A stretch of 64,000 bases of DNA from NCBI RefSeq assembly GCF_002917105.1, contig NZ_PQFZ01000016.1, positions 87,984 to 151,983 on the forward strand. Direction: 5' to 3'. This document shows, in pieces, positions 7,601 through 15,620 of this stretch. How positions within the stretch are numbered: the first letter of the stretch is position 1; each line of letters starts with the position of its first letter. Both the position numbers and the translations under genes were made by a program. The stretch comes from Allobosea psychrotolerans. Lineage in GTDB: Bacteria; Pseudomonadota; Alphaproteobacteria; Rhizobiales; Beijerinckiaceae. The notes below the pieces were generated by a model. The model saw only the letters and a list, made by a program, of their open reading frames with translations. It was not told where the DNA came from and made no database searches.

Positions 7601-8623
7601 ATGCGAATTTCAGTGGCCGGATTCCTTGCCGGCATCGTCCTGAGCACGGTGGCCAGCGCGCCTGCCCTCGCCCAGTCGACGCTCGACAAGATCAAGCAAC
7701 GCGGCCAGATCATCTGCGGCACCAGCGAGGGCGTTCCCGGCTTCTCCCTGCAGGACGCCAGCGGCGCCTGGAAGGGCTTCGATACCGATATCTGCCGCGC
7801 ACTCGCAGCCGCCATCTTCAACGACCCCGAAAAGGCCTCCTACCTCTCGCTCTCGAGCAAGAACCGGCTGGTGGCGCTGCAGAGCGGCGAGATCGATGTG
7901 CTGGCCCGCACGACGACCTGGACCCTTGGGCGCGATGTCGGCCAGGGCCTGACCTTCACCGCCGTCAACTACTATGACGGCCAGGGCTTCATCCTGCGCA
8001 AGAAGCTGAATGTCGCCAGCGTCAAGGACCTCAACGGCGCTTCGATCTGCGTCGCCCAGGGCACGACGACCGAGCTCAACCTCGCCGATTACGGCCGCAC
8101 CCACGGCATCAAATTCGAGACCGTCGCTTTCGCGACGCTGGAAGATACCGTGCAGGCCTATGAGGCGGGGCGCTGCGACGCCTATACCACCGATCTCTCG
8201 GCGCTGGCTGGAACGCGCAGCCGCCTGAAGGCCCCTGACGAGCATGTCCTGCTCGGCGAGGTGATCTCGAAGGAGCCGCTCGGTCCCTGGGTCCGCAAGA
8301 ACGATCAGGCCTGGTTCGACATCGTGCGCTGGACGGTCTTTGCCCTGGTGAACGCCGAAGAGCTCGGCGTCACCCAGGCCAATGTCGCCGAGATGCTCAA
8401 CTCCAAGAACCCGGAAATCCGCCGCCTGCTCGGAGCCGAGGGCAAATTCGGCGAGGCGCTCGGCCTCAGCAACGACTGGGTCGTGCGCATCATCAAGGCC
8501 GTCGGCAATTACGGCGAGAGCTTCGAGCGCAATTTCGGGGTGAAATCGGGCATCAACCTGCCGCGCGGCGTCAACAAGCTCTGGACTGCTGGCGGGCTGC
8601 TATTCGCGCCGCCGATCCGCTGA
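7601..8623 (+). CDS. Amino-acid ABC transporter substrate-binding protein (AapJ-like), orphan copy 1
   Basis: A 340-residue periplasmic binding protein of the family 3 (AapJ/YhdW) type for polar or general L-amino acids. It has a signal peptide (GFLAGIVLSTVASAPALAQS) followed by STLDKIKQRGQIICGTSEGVPGFS, WKGFDTDICRALAAAIF, and CVAQGTTTELNLADYG. The ATG at 7601 has a strong GAGGAAA Shine-Dalgarno. There is no permease or ATPase gene beside it; the next genes are a LysR and an aldo-keto reductase. It is a close paralogue of the protein at 16989-18017, sharing many long stretches such as GTTTELNLAD and NYGESFERN. It probably feeds an AapQMP-type transporter encoded elsewhere. Confidence 0.88.
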   Translation: MRISVAGFLAGIVLSTVASAPALAQSTLDKIKQRGQIICGTSEGVPGFSLQDASGAWKGFDTDICRALAAAIFNDPEKASYLSLSSKNRLVALQSGEIDVLARTTTWTLGRDVGQGLTFTAVNYYDGQGFILRKKLNVASVKDLNGASICVAQGTTTELNLADYGRTHGIKFETVAFATLEDTVQAYEAGRCDAYTTDLSALAGTRSRLKAPDEHVLLGEVISKEPLGPWVRKNDQAWFDIVRWTVFALVNAEELGVTQANVAEMLNSKNPEIRRLLGAEGKFGEALGLSNDWVVRIIKAVGNYGESFERNFGVKSGINLPRGVNKLWTAGGLLFAPPIR

Positions 8624-8635
8624 CGGCACGACGAC

Positions 8636-8670
8636 AGGGGGGCGGGAGATCCAGTATCGCCCCGCCCCTC
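8636..8670 (+). terminator. GC-rich hairpin after the binding-protein gene
   Basis: GGGGCGGG at 8639-8646 pairs with CCCGCCCC at 8661-8668, 15 nt after the stop codon. There is no real U-tract, so this is a weak or Rho-assisted terminator candidate. Confidence 0.35.
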
Positions 8671-8745
8671 CGATTCTCGGTGACCGCTTGATCATTTCAG
8701 CCCGCATCCTGAGGGAAGCTCAAACAGAGGTCTCTCTCAGCGGCT

Positions 8746-9630
8746 CTAGACCCGGAAGAAGTCGATGAACGCCCTGAGCGCCGGCCGCATCTGGCGGCGG
8801 CTGGGATAGTAGATATGGAAGCCGTCGAAAGGCGGGCACCAATCTTCCAGCACGCGCACCAGCCGGCCGTCGGCGAGGGCATCGCGAACATAGTCCTCGA
8901 ACACGAAAGCGATGCCGGCGCCATCGATGGCGGCCTGCACGATGAGGCGATCCTCACCCAGGATCAAAGGCCCCTCGACCGGCGGCTCGATGGCGACGCC
9001 CTCCTTCTCGAACTCCCAGCGATAGATCACACCGCTGGAGAAGCGGAAGCGGATGCAGCGATGAGCGGACAGGTCCTGCGGCCGCTCCGGCCTGGGCCTG
9101 CCTTCGAAATAGGAGGGTGCAGCGACCGCCGCACCCCGCATCGAAGGCCCGATGCGAACGGCGATCATATCGCGCTGCAGGCTTTCGCCGAGCCTGATGC
9201 CTGCGTCGAAACCACCCTCGACGACGTCGGAAAACCGGTCCTCGATCACGATCTCCAGCACGATCTCGGGGAAGGCCGCGGCGAAGGCGCCGAGCTTCGG
9301 CGCCAGCACGGTATGAGCCGCCGTGCGCGGCACGGTCAGCCGGAGATTGCCAGCGGGCTCGTCTCGGGACGCGACCGCCGCCTCCAGCGCAAGATCGATT
9401 TCCAGCAGCGCCGGGCGCAGCCGCTCCAGCAACTGGGCTCCGGCTTCGGTGGGCGCGACGCTGCGGGTGCTGCGCGCCAGCAAGCGAACGCCCAAGCCGG
9501 TCTCCAGCGCCGACACCGCATGGCTGACGGCGGAGGGAGCGATGCCGAGCTCCTTCGCCGCGTCGCGAAAGCCGCCATTGCGGGCGACCGCCGCCAGGAC
9601 GGCCAATTGCGAGAGATGACTGCGGCTCAT
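8746..9630 (-). CDS. LysR-family transcriptional regulator
   Basis: A 294-residue LysR regulator. The winged HTH is at residues 5-65 (LAAVARNGGFRDAAKELGIAPSAVSHAVSALE), followed by a linker and a periplasmic-binding-like effector domain (NLRLTVPRTAAHTVLAP, IRLGESLQRDMIAVRIGP). The start at 9630 (MSRSHLSQ) is the standard LysR N-terminus. It is divergent from the aldo-keto reductase gene at 9727 with 96 bp between, the classical layout for a LysR regulator and its target. The effector is unknown. It resembles the DsdA/GcvA-like clade often paired with oxidoreductases, but this placement is approximate. Confidence 0.9.
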   Translation of the reverse strand: MSRSHLSQLAVLAAVARNGGFRDAAKELGIAPSAVSHAVSALETGLGVRLLARSTRSVAPTEAGAQLLERLRPALLEIDLALEAAVASRDEPAGNLRLTVPRTAAHTVLAPKLGAFAAAFPEIVLEIVIEDRFSDVVEGGFDAGIRLGESLQRDMIAVRIGPSMRGAAVAAPSYFEGRPRPERPQDLSAHRCIRFRFSSGVIYRWEFEKEGVAIEPPVEGPLILGEDRLIVQAAIDGAGIAFVFEDYVRDALADGRLVRVLEDWCPPFDGFHIYYPSRRQMRPALRAFIDFFRV

Positions 9631-9726
9631 TGCTCTATTTAATCGATCAAGCCGTGCACATTCAAGGCGATTATCGAACGACGCCAGCGACGCTATCTCA
9701 ACCTCATCACAGCAGAGGAGCCCGTG

Positions 9727-10722
9727 ATGAAAACCCGCAAGCTTGGAACTGAACTGAGCGTCTATCCTGTCGGCCTGGGCTGCATGGGGATGAGCTTCGC
9801 CTATGGCGGCCAGGAAGAGAGCGCCGCCATCGCCACTTTGCGCCGCGCCGTCGATCTCGGCGTGACCCTGTTCGACACGGCCGAGGTCTACGGCCCCTAT
9901 GACAACGAAATCCTGCTCGGCAAGGCGCTGAAGCCCGTCCGCGACAAGGTCGTGATCGCCACGAAATTCGGCTTCAGCATCAGCCGGGATGGCGAGGGGC
10001 CGGCGCGCATGACCGGCGTCGACAGCCGGCCGGAGCACCTCAAGGCCGTCGCCGAGGCTTCGCTGAAGCGGCTCGGCGTCGATGTCATCGATCTCTACTA
10101 CCAGCACCGCGTCGACCCTGCGGTGCCGATCGAGGAGACGGTCGGCGCGATGGCGGAACTCGTCCGCGAAGGCAAGGTCCGCGCGCTCGGCCTGTCCGAG
10201 GCGAGCGCCGCGACGATCCGGCGGGCACATGCGGTGCACCCGATCGCCGCCGTGCAGAGCGAGTATTCGCTGTGGAGCCGCGAGCCGGAGGCCGATGTAT
10301 TCCGGGCCTGCCGGGAGCTCGGCATCGGCTTCGTGCCCTACAGCCCGCTCGGTCGCGGCCTGCTGACGGGGGCGATCCGCAAGCCCGACGAACTCGCCGC
10401 CGATGACTGGCGCCACACCTTGCCCCGCTTCCAGGCCGAGGCAATGGCGGCCAATGCGGCCATCGTCGACGCGCTGGCGGCGATCGCGGCCCGCAAGGGC
10501 GTGACGACGGCGCAGCTGGCTCTGGCCTGGGTGCTGCATCAGGGCGATTTCATCGTGCCGATCCCCGGCGCGCGGAAGATCGCAAACCTGGAGCAGAACG
10601 TGGCCGCCGCAGAGATCGTCCTGACCGAAGCGGACCTCGCCGCGATCCATGAAGCCGTCTCTCCCGAGCGCGTCGCGGGCAAGCGCTATACGGACGCGGC
10701 ACTGGCGCTCGTCGACGGCTGA
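9727..10722 (+). CDS. Aldo-keto reductase (AKR)
   Basis: A 331-residue NADPH-dependent aldo/keto reductase with a TIM-barrel fold. The catalytic tetrad can be read in LFDTAEVYG (Asp and Tyr), IATKFGF (Lys) and YYQHRVD (His). NADP-binding motifs SPLGRGLLTG and IPGARKIANLEQN follow. It resembles the AKR13/YakC-like subgroup. The ATG at 9727 sits 6 nt after AGAGGAG; a GTG at 9724 is also in frame but too close. The gene is divergent from a LysR regulator that probably controls it. Substrate is unknown; members reduce aldehydes and ketones broadly. A GC-rich hairpin follows the stop. Confidence 0.92.
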   Translation: MKTRKLGTELSVYPVGLGCMGMSFAYGGQEESAAIATLRRAVDLGVTLFDTAEVYGPYDNEILLGKALKPVRDKVVIATKFGFSISRDGEGPARMTGVDSRPEHLKAVAEASLKRLGVDVIDLYYQHRVDPAVPIEETVGAMAELVREGKVRALGLSEASAATIRRAHAVHPIAAVQSEYSLWSREPEADVFRACRELGIGFVPYSPLGRGLLTGAIRKPDELAADDWRHTLPRFQAEAMAANAAIVDALAAIAARKGVTTAQLALAWVLHQGDFIVPIPGARKIANLEQNVAAAEIVLTEADLAAIHEAVSPERVAGKRYTDAALALVDG

Positions 10723-10733
10723 CAAGGGCGCAA

Positions 10734-10766
10734 TGGCGGGAGCGCGCGGCCGCGCCACTCCCGCCA
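10734..10766 (+). terminator. Hairpin after the aldo-keto reductase gene
   Basis: TGGCGGGAG (10734-10742) and CTCCCGCCA (10758-10766) form a perfect 9-bp stem enclosing a self-complementary GCGCGGCCGCGC core, 11 nt after the stop codon. No U-tract follows, so termination efficiency is uncertain. Confidence 0.45.
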
Positions 10767-10823
10767 GGCTTGCGTCCGGCGCGCCCTAAGGGCTTTATCG
10801 TGGTCCTGATCACGCCGCTCTGC

Positions 10824-10859
10824 CTTGCCCGCCCAGGACGTCTTGCCCGCCCATGACCA
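10824..10859. repeat. 18-bp tandem duplication over the BKACE start codon
   Basis: CTTGCCCGCCCA occurs at 10824-10835 and again at 10842-10853, with partial similarity in the remaining 6 bp (period 18). The second copy ends on the first base of the ATG, so the duplication changes the ribosome-binding region of the gene. Confidence 0.7.
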
Positions 10860-11680
10860 CGCCCTGCATCATCACCGTCGCCATCACCGGCTCGCTGCCG
10901 ACAAAGCGCGACAACCCGGCCGTACCGATCTCGATTTCCGAGCAGATCGAATCCACGCAGGCCGCTTTCGAGGCCGGCGCGACCCTGGCGCATTGCCATG
11001 TCCGCAATGACGAGGGTGCGCCGACCTCCGACCCCGAGCGCTTCGGCCGTTTGCTGGAAGGCCTGCGACGGCATTGCCCCGGCATGATCGTGCAGTTCTC
11101 CACCGGCGGGCGCTCCGGTGCGGGGCGCGAGCGCGGCGGCATGCTCTCGCTGAAGCCCGACATGGCCTCGCTCTCGACCGGCTCCTGCAATTTCCCGACA
11201 CGCGTCTATGAGAACAGCCCCGAGCTGGTCGACTGGCTGGCCAGCGAGATGCTCGAGCATGGCGTCAAGCCGGAGATCGAGGCCTTCGACCTTTCGATGA
11301 TCTTCAAGGCGGTCGAGATGAGCATCGCGGGTGCGATCAAGGGGCCGCTGCATGTGCAGTTCGTCATGGGCGTGAAGAACGCGATGCCGGTCAACCGCGG
11401 CGCCTTCGAATTCTACATCGCGACGCTGAAGCGGCTCGCGCCCGATGCGACCTGGACCGGCGCCGGCATCGGCCGCGACCAGATAACGCTCAACCGCTGG
11501 TCGCTCGAGCTCGGCGGCCATTGCCGCACCGGGCTGGAGGACAATGTCCGGCTCGACCGCGACACGCTCGCGCCGTCCAACGCTGCGCTGGTGAAGCGCG
11601 TGGTCGATCTCTGCCCCGAATACGACCGTCGTCCGGCGACAGCGGCCGAGGCACGCGCCCTGCTCGGCCTCGCAGCCTAG
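10853..11680 (+). CDS. BKACE-family beta-keto acid cleavage enzyme (DUF849)
   Basis: A 275-residue TIM-barrel protein of the beta-keto acid cleavage enzyme (BKACE) family, whose founder Kce condenses acetyl-CoA with 3-keto-5-aminohexanoate in lysine fermentation. The family N-terminus IITVAITGSLPTKRDNP, the zinc-binding LAHCHVRNDEG (HxH), FSTGGRSGAGRERGG, KPEIEAFDLSMI and the late GLEDNVRLDRDTLAPSN are all present. Length is normal. The substrate specificity of BKACE members varies widely and is not predictable here. The start codon lies inside the second copy of an 18-bp tandem duplication (10824-10859). It is convergent with the CheW-domain gene downstream. Confidence 0.88.
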   Translation: MTTPCIITVAITGSLPTKRDNPAVPISISEQIESTQAAFEAGATLAHCHVRNDEGAPTSDPERFGRLLEGLRRHCPGMIVQFSTGGRSGAGRERGGMLSLKPDMASLSTGSCNFPTRVYENSPELVDWLASEMLEHGVKPEIEAFDLSMIFKAVEMSIAGAIKGPLHVQFVMGVKNAMPVNRGAFEFYIATLKRLAPDATWTGAGIGRDQITLNRWSLELGGHCRTGLEDNVRLDRDTLAPSNAALVKRVVDLCPEYDRRPATAAEARALLGLAA

Positions 11681-11692
11681 ATCAGTTTTCTA

Positions 11693-11748
11693 TTTTAGCG
11701 CGTTTTTTTCACGCGAACCGGTGTCCACTTCGCTCGAAAACCCTCCAA
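11693..11748. repeat. Dispersed palindromic repeat, family 2 (copy A)
   Basis: An AT-rich segment with GCGCGTTTTTTTCACGCG followed by AACCGGTGTCCACTTCGCTC. On the minus strand it shares the GAAGTGGACACCGGTT core with copies near 28861 and 46634. It lies between the convergent BKACE and Cache-CheW genes, so it could also act as a terminator. Confidence 0.6.
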
Positions 11749-11752
11749 GGCG

Positions 11753-14347
11753 CTATTCGGCAGCGCGCAGCAGCGTCGGAGCGGGCTCGCCGTCGAGCCG
11801 CGCGCCGAGCCTGTCGACGTCGAGCAGCATCAGCATGCCGGCCGGCGCCCCTTGCGCATCGCGCGCGGCGACGACGCCGAGCGCGGGGACTTCCTGCTTC
11901 GCGGTCAGGTCCCGCAAGGGCTGCAGTTCCGAGACCGGGATTTCCGGTATCGGGCCGAGCGAATCGACGATGAGCCCGAGCGTCCGGCCGGCCGCGCGCA
12001 CGATGACGATCTGCTGATCCTCAGCGGAGCCATCCGGGATGCCGAGCAGCCGCGCCAGGCGCAGCACCGGCACGGGGTCGCCCTGATGCAGCTTGTAGCC
12101 TGCGAGCAGACCGTCTTCCGCCTGCTTGGCAGAGGGCTTCAGGCCGGCGAGATCGACGGCCTCGACGACATCGCGCGCCTTCACGCCGAGCCAATGCCGG
12201 CCGATTTGGAAGGTCGCGGCCTCGAAGGCCTCGACGCCGTCAGGCAGCCGGCGCGCCGCGATGGCATTGGCTGCCGCGCTCGACGGCCGCGCCCCGGCAT
12301 CAGAGGCGATATCGCCGAGCGGCACGACGCAGAGCGCCACCACATCGGCATGATGCCCGTCGCTGGTCTTGTATTCGCGATAGCCCTTGGACAGCGCCGC
12401 GCCGACCGCGACATGCCTGCCCTCGAATGTTCGGATTCCGGCGAGATCGCCCTCATTGGCCAACCCTTGCGGGTCGATGACGATCGGGCTCGGTGCGCCC
12501 ACAGCGAAGCGCGGCTCGGTCGAGGAAATGATGCGGCCATCGCCCGCCACGAACAGCGTGAAGGCGCCGGGCAGCGCCGCGCCGGCCTCATCGGCCGGCA
12601 GGGAATCCTGCAGGATCGCGCCGAATTGCGGCGTCGAGTCGAAGACGATCGCAATGCCGCCGACCGACTTGCCGCCAACCACCTTGCCCCCAGCCGGAGC
12701 CTGGACGGCGGCCGTATAGATCAGGGTCGATGCCTGCCCATAAAGCGGCGAAGGCTCGAAGCCCGACACCGCATAATGCTGGCCCGAGCGCAGCGCCAGG
12801 GTCCGCTGCACCCATTCCGCTGCCAACGTCTCGCCGACCAGATGCGCCTCGGCCGGCTGCGAAACCGCAACGACGACGCCCTTGGCGTCGAACAGGATCA
12901 GGTTGCTGTAGACCGTATAGAGCGAATTGATCGTCGCCAGGATCTCGCCGCAATGCCGCGCGCCCTCCGGCGTCGGCTCCGAGAGCACCCGTGCGAAGGT
13001 CGCGTTCAGCGCCCACCAGCGGCAATCATTGGCGCGCTCATAGAGGTTGCGGTCCATGACATCGATGGCGAAGGCCGCGCGCGAGCGGCATTTCTCCATG
13101 ATCGCCGCGACCACGGTGCGGTGGAGATCGCCGATCGAGGCGTCGAAGACGGCCTGCGTCCTGCGGCCGGCATTGGAGATTTCCCAGAGCAGGATTTTCG
13201 AAAAGGCGGCATTGGCGGCCGTCGATCCGGCCTGGCGGATCGAGCCGTTCCAGACCGAGCGGTTGAGGTCGCGCTGGATCATCGCGGCCTGGCGCGAGAC
13301 CGTGAGCAGGTCCTCCGAGAACAGGTCGGAATGACCGGTCACCGCCGCGAGCAGGCCATCGTCGATCCGTGCGCCGAGCGCGCCGTCGCCCTGAGTGAAG
13401 GCAGCCTCCAGCGGCAGCAGGCCGAGCCCGATCCAGCCCGGCCCCATATAGCCCTGATAGCCGGAGCTGCGGCAGGCAACAGCGAGATATTGCCGGCCGC
13501 CGAGCTTGAGCACGGGCTCGCGCCCCTGCAGCGCTGCCGGCGACAGGGCAAGCCCCGCCGGCAGTTGAATGGCGCAGGAGCCGGCGATGACCTCGCCCTG
13601 CGGCGTGGCGCAGCCCAGGATCGTCCAATCATCCTCCGGCAGCAGCTTGCGGAAGATCCCCGCCATCTCGTCGGCGAGGCGGAAGACCAGCACGAGCACG
13701 CCGAGCGGGCGCTTGGCGCGGTCCTCGACGCGCCAGGCATAGACCAGCGACTGCGCCTCCGAGACGAAATCGACCACGCCGTAATGCTCGACATAGGCGC
13801 CGCTCGAACTCAGCGCTTCCTGGATGATGGCGTGCCGCACCGTCTCAGCCGGATGGGGCTGGAGCCTGGCCCGGACCGCACCCTCGCAATCGACCAGGAC
13901 GATGTCGGAATAGACCGAATATTTCGCGACATAGTCGCGGAAGCGCGCCTCGATCGCCTCGCGGGCAGCGGGCGTCGGCGTCGCCTCCTCCAGCATCTCG
14001 CGGATATCGGTGTCGGCCGCGAGGAAGCCGATATCGGCCGTGCGCTCGAAGAGATTGCGCACCAGCACGTCGATGGCGTTCTGCGCCTTGGTCCTGAGAT
14101 CGCTGACGACCTTGTCGCGCGTCTCGATGGCGAGATGGTTGAGCAGGCTCGCAGTCAATTCCTCGAAGGCGGAGCGTGTGCCCGACATCTCGGTCGCGTT
14201 GCCCGAGAGCTGGCCGAGCAGGGTCAGCGTATCCCACGACGCCTGCAAGCGATCGAAAACCTGCCGATAGTCGTCGATCGCATGCATGTGGCGGATGATG
14301 CCCGCCAGCGAAGGATCGATCGCAATTCCCTTGTGTAGCGTCTGCAA
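11753..14347 (-). CDS. Cytoplasmic double sensor (Cache-like) protein with C-terminal CheW domain
   Basis: An 864-residue soluble protein with two homologous halves followed by a CheW domain. The halves align over LFERTADIGFLAADTDIREM / LYERANDCRWWALNATFARV, then over YVAKYSVYSDIVLVDCEG / INSLYTVYSNLILFDAKG, then over a Cache/PAS-like sensor region (SLVYAWRVEDRAKRPLGVLV / TLIYTAAVQAPAGGKVVGGK). The last 150 residues (FEAATFQIGRHWLGVKARDV to PAGMLMLLDVDRL) match the CheW fold that docks to CheA. There is no membrane segment, methyl-accepting region or HAMP domain. No other che gene is in the window. Likely role: a ligand-sensing CheW-type adaptor for a chemotaxis-like array. The start at 14347 has no clear Shine-Dalgarno. 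Confidence 0.72.
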   Translation of the reverse strand: MQTLHKGIAIDPSLAGIIRHMHAIDDYRQVFDRLQASWDTLTLLGQLSGNATEMSGTRSAFEELTASLLNHLAIETRDKVVSDLRTKAQNAIDVLVRNLFERTADIGFLAADTDIREMLEEATPTPAAREAIEARFRDYVAKYSVYSDIVLVDCEGAVRARLQPHPAETVRHAIIQEALSSSGAYVEHYGVVDFVSEAQSLVYAWRVEDRAKRPLGVLVLVFRLADEMAGIFRKLLPEDDWTILGCATPQGEVIAGSCAIQLPAGLALSPAALQGREPVLKLGGRQYLAVACRSSGYQGYMGPGWIGLGLLPLEAAFTQGDGALGARIDDGLLAAVTGHSDLFSEDLLTVSRQAAMIQRDLNRSVWNGSIRQAGSTAANAAFSKILLWEISNAGRRTQAVFDASIGDLHRTVVAAIMEKCRSRAAFAIDVMDRNLYERANDCRWWALNATFARVLSEPTPEGARHCGEILATINSLYTVYSNLILFDAKGVVVAVSQPAEAHLVGETLAAEWVQRTLALRSGQHYAVSGFEPSPLYGQASTLIYTAAVQAPAGGKVVGGKSVGGIAIVFDSTPQFGAILQDSLPADEAGAALPGAFTLFVAGDGRIISSTEPRFAVGAPSPIVIDPQGLANEGDLAGIRTFEGRHVAVGAALSKGYREYKTSDGHHADVVALCVVPLGDIASDAGARPSSAAANAIAARRLPDGVEAFEAATFQIGRHWLGVKARDVVEAVDLAGLKPSAKQAEDGLLAGYKLHQGDPVPVLRLARLLGIPDGSAEDQQIVIVRAAGRTLGLIVDSLGPIPEIPVSELQPLRDLTAKQEVPALGVVAARDAQGAPAGMLMLLDVDRLGARLDGEPAPTLLRAAE

Positions 14348-14714
14348 GGTTGGGCTCTTCCATTCGCGCCAATGGCCGCCTGGGCGAGACCCGGCGGCCG
14401 AGAAAAGGCTGAACTCAACGCAACCGTTCCAGATCGAACCAAATCATCTGAGCGGCCGATTCGCACCAAGGTCGCCCTGCCCGCAGCGCTCAAATTTGCG
14501 GCAAATGCAACGATCATTCACAGGGCGCGCGGCCGGCCGGGCGCAAAGCGCTCCACGACGCCGGCAAGCCGCCTCGCGCTGCGCTTTGTGCAGCCCCCCG
14601 CCGGGCTGCTCGCGCCTCGGACCCAATACTGCGATGCGGTCTGCATTGGAATGCATCATTCGTTTCATATGATAATTTAAGAATCATCTGTTTCATTCCA
14701 TCGCGGATCCCGCT
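14348..14714. other. Intergenic region upstream of the RpiR-type regulator
   Basis: This 367-bp stretch holds the divergent promoters of the Cache-CheW gene and the rpiR-like gene. The last 70 bp are AT-rich and carry a 14-bp direct repeat (see 14655-14696). No gene could be supported in the rest. Confidence 0.6.
14655..14696. promoter_or_regulatory. Direct-repeat operator candidate upstream of the RpiR-type regulator
   Basis: ATCATTCGTTTCAT (14655-14668) and ATCATCTGTTTCAT (14683-14696) are 12/14 identical, lie on the same DNA face class at 28-bp spacing, and end 18 bp before the regulator start codon. An ATATGAT/ATCAT half-palindrome lies between them. Autoregulation by the adjacent RpiR protein is inferred. 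Confidence 0.5.
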
Positions 14715-15620
14715 ATGATCCCCGCCATGGATCAGATCGGCGTCGCCACCGCCCTGGATGCGCAATTCGATGAGCTGCCTCCGCAGCTGCAGGCGGTCGC
14801 GCGCTGGGTGCTCGATCACCCCGCCGATGTCGCCTTGCTGACCACGCGCGAGCAGGCGCGCCGCGCCGGGCTTGCGCCCGCGACCTTCACGCGGCTGGCG
14901 CAGCGCCTTGGCCTTCCCGGTTACGATGCCCTGCGAACGGCTTATGCCGCCTCGCTGCGCCAGCGCCCCGACGGCTTCGCCAACCGCGCAACCGAATTGC
15001 TCGAACGTCATGGCGACGAAGGCGACAGCGCCATCGCGCAGGACATGTTCGCGGCCCTGGCCGAGCATGTCCGAGCCTTGCGGGCGCCTCAATCCGTCGC
15101 CTGCCTCGAACGCGCGGCCGTCTTGCTGGCGAATGCGCGCAGCGTCTTCTGCTTCGGGCTGCGCTCGGCTTTTCCGGCCGTCTATATGTTCGATTATATC
15201 CGCACGCTGATCGGCGCGGAGTCGGTCCTGGCCGACACGGCCGGCGGGCGCGGCATCGACGCCTTGCGCCGGATCGGCCCGGGCGACGTGCTCTTCGTCA
15301 TCTCGGTGTCGCCCTATACGCGCCTGACGCTCCAGGCCGCCGCCTATGCGCGCGACAAGGGCGCCTCGATCGTCGCACTGACCGACAGCGCGCATTCGCC
15401 GCTCGCCGCACTCGCCGACGAGACCGTTCTGGTGCGCACCGAGACGCCCTCCTTCTTCCACAGCATGACGCCGGCCTTCGCAGCAGTGGAATGCCTGGCG
15501 GCGCTGATGACGGCGAGGCGCGGCAAGCCGGCGCTCGACGCCATCGCTGCCTCCGAGGCCCAACTCGACGCCTTCTCGACCTTCGAGATCCCTCGCCGCA
15601 CCAAACGGAGACCCTCATGA
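14715..15620 (+). CDS. MurR/RpiR-family transcriptional regulator (HTH + SIS)
   Basis: A 301-residue regulator with an N-terminal RpiR-type HTH (ARWVLDHPADVALLTTREQA to APATFTRLAQRLGLPGYDALR) and a C-terminal SIS domain (SVFCFGLRSAFPAVYMFDYI, DVLFVISVSPYTRLTLQAA) that normally binds a phosphosugar or related anion. The start at 14715 or 14727 is not resolved; neither has a strong Shine-Dalgarno. Its TGA overlaps the ATG of the aminotransferase (ATGA), so it is the first gene of a four-gene unit with the aminotransferase, an amino-acid-binding protein and an Asp/Glu racemase-like gene. In that context the effector is more likely an amino-acid-derived metabolite than a sugar phosphate. Confidence 0.88.
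   Translation: MIPAMDQIGVATALDAQFDELPPQLQAVARWVLDHPADVALLTTREQARRAGLAPATFTRLAQRLGLPGYDALRTAYAASLRQRPDGFANRATELLERHGDEGDSAIAQDMFAALAEHVRALRAPQSVACLERAAVLLANARSVFCFGLRSAFPAVYMFDYIRTLIGAESVLADTAGGRGIDALRRIGPGDVLFVISVSPYTRLTLQAAAYARDKGASIVALTDSAHSPLAALADETVLVRTETPSFFHSMTPAFAAVECLAALMTARRGKPALDAIAASEAQLDAFSTFEIPRRTKRRPS

Noticed and set aside
9631..10758. Long minus-strand reading frame opposite the aldo-keto reductase, continuous with the LysR gene
   Set aside because: The product is Arg/Gly/Ala-rich with no motifs, the LysR homology starts at 9630, and the plus strand codes a complete aldo-keto reductase with its catalytic residues.
11852..14338. 828-codon plus-strand frame opposite the Cache-CheW gene
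   Set aside because: High GC leaves the opposite strand open. The composition is His/Arg/Asp-rich without motifs, whereas the minus strand has clear internal repeats and a CheW domain.
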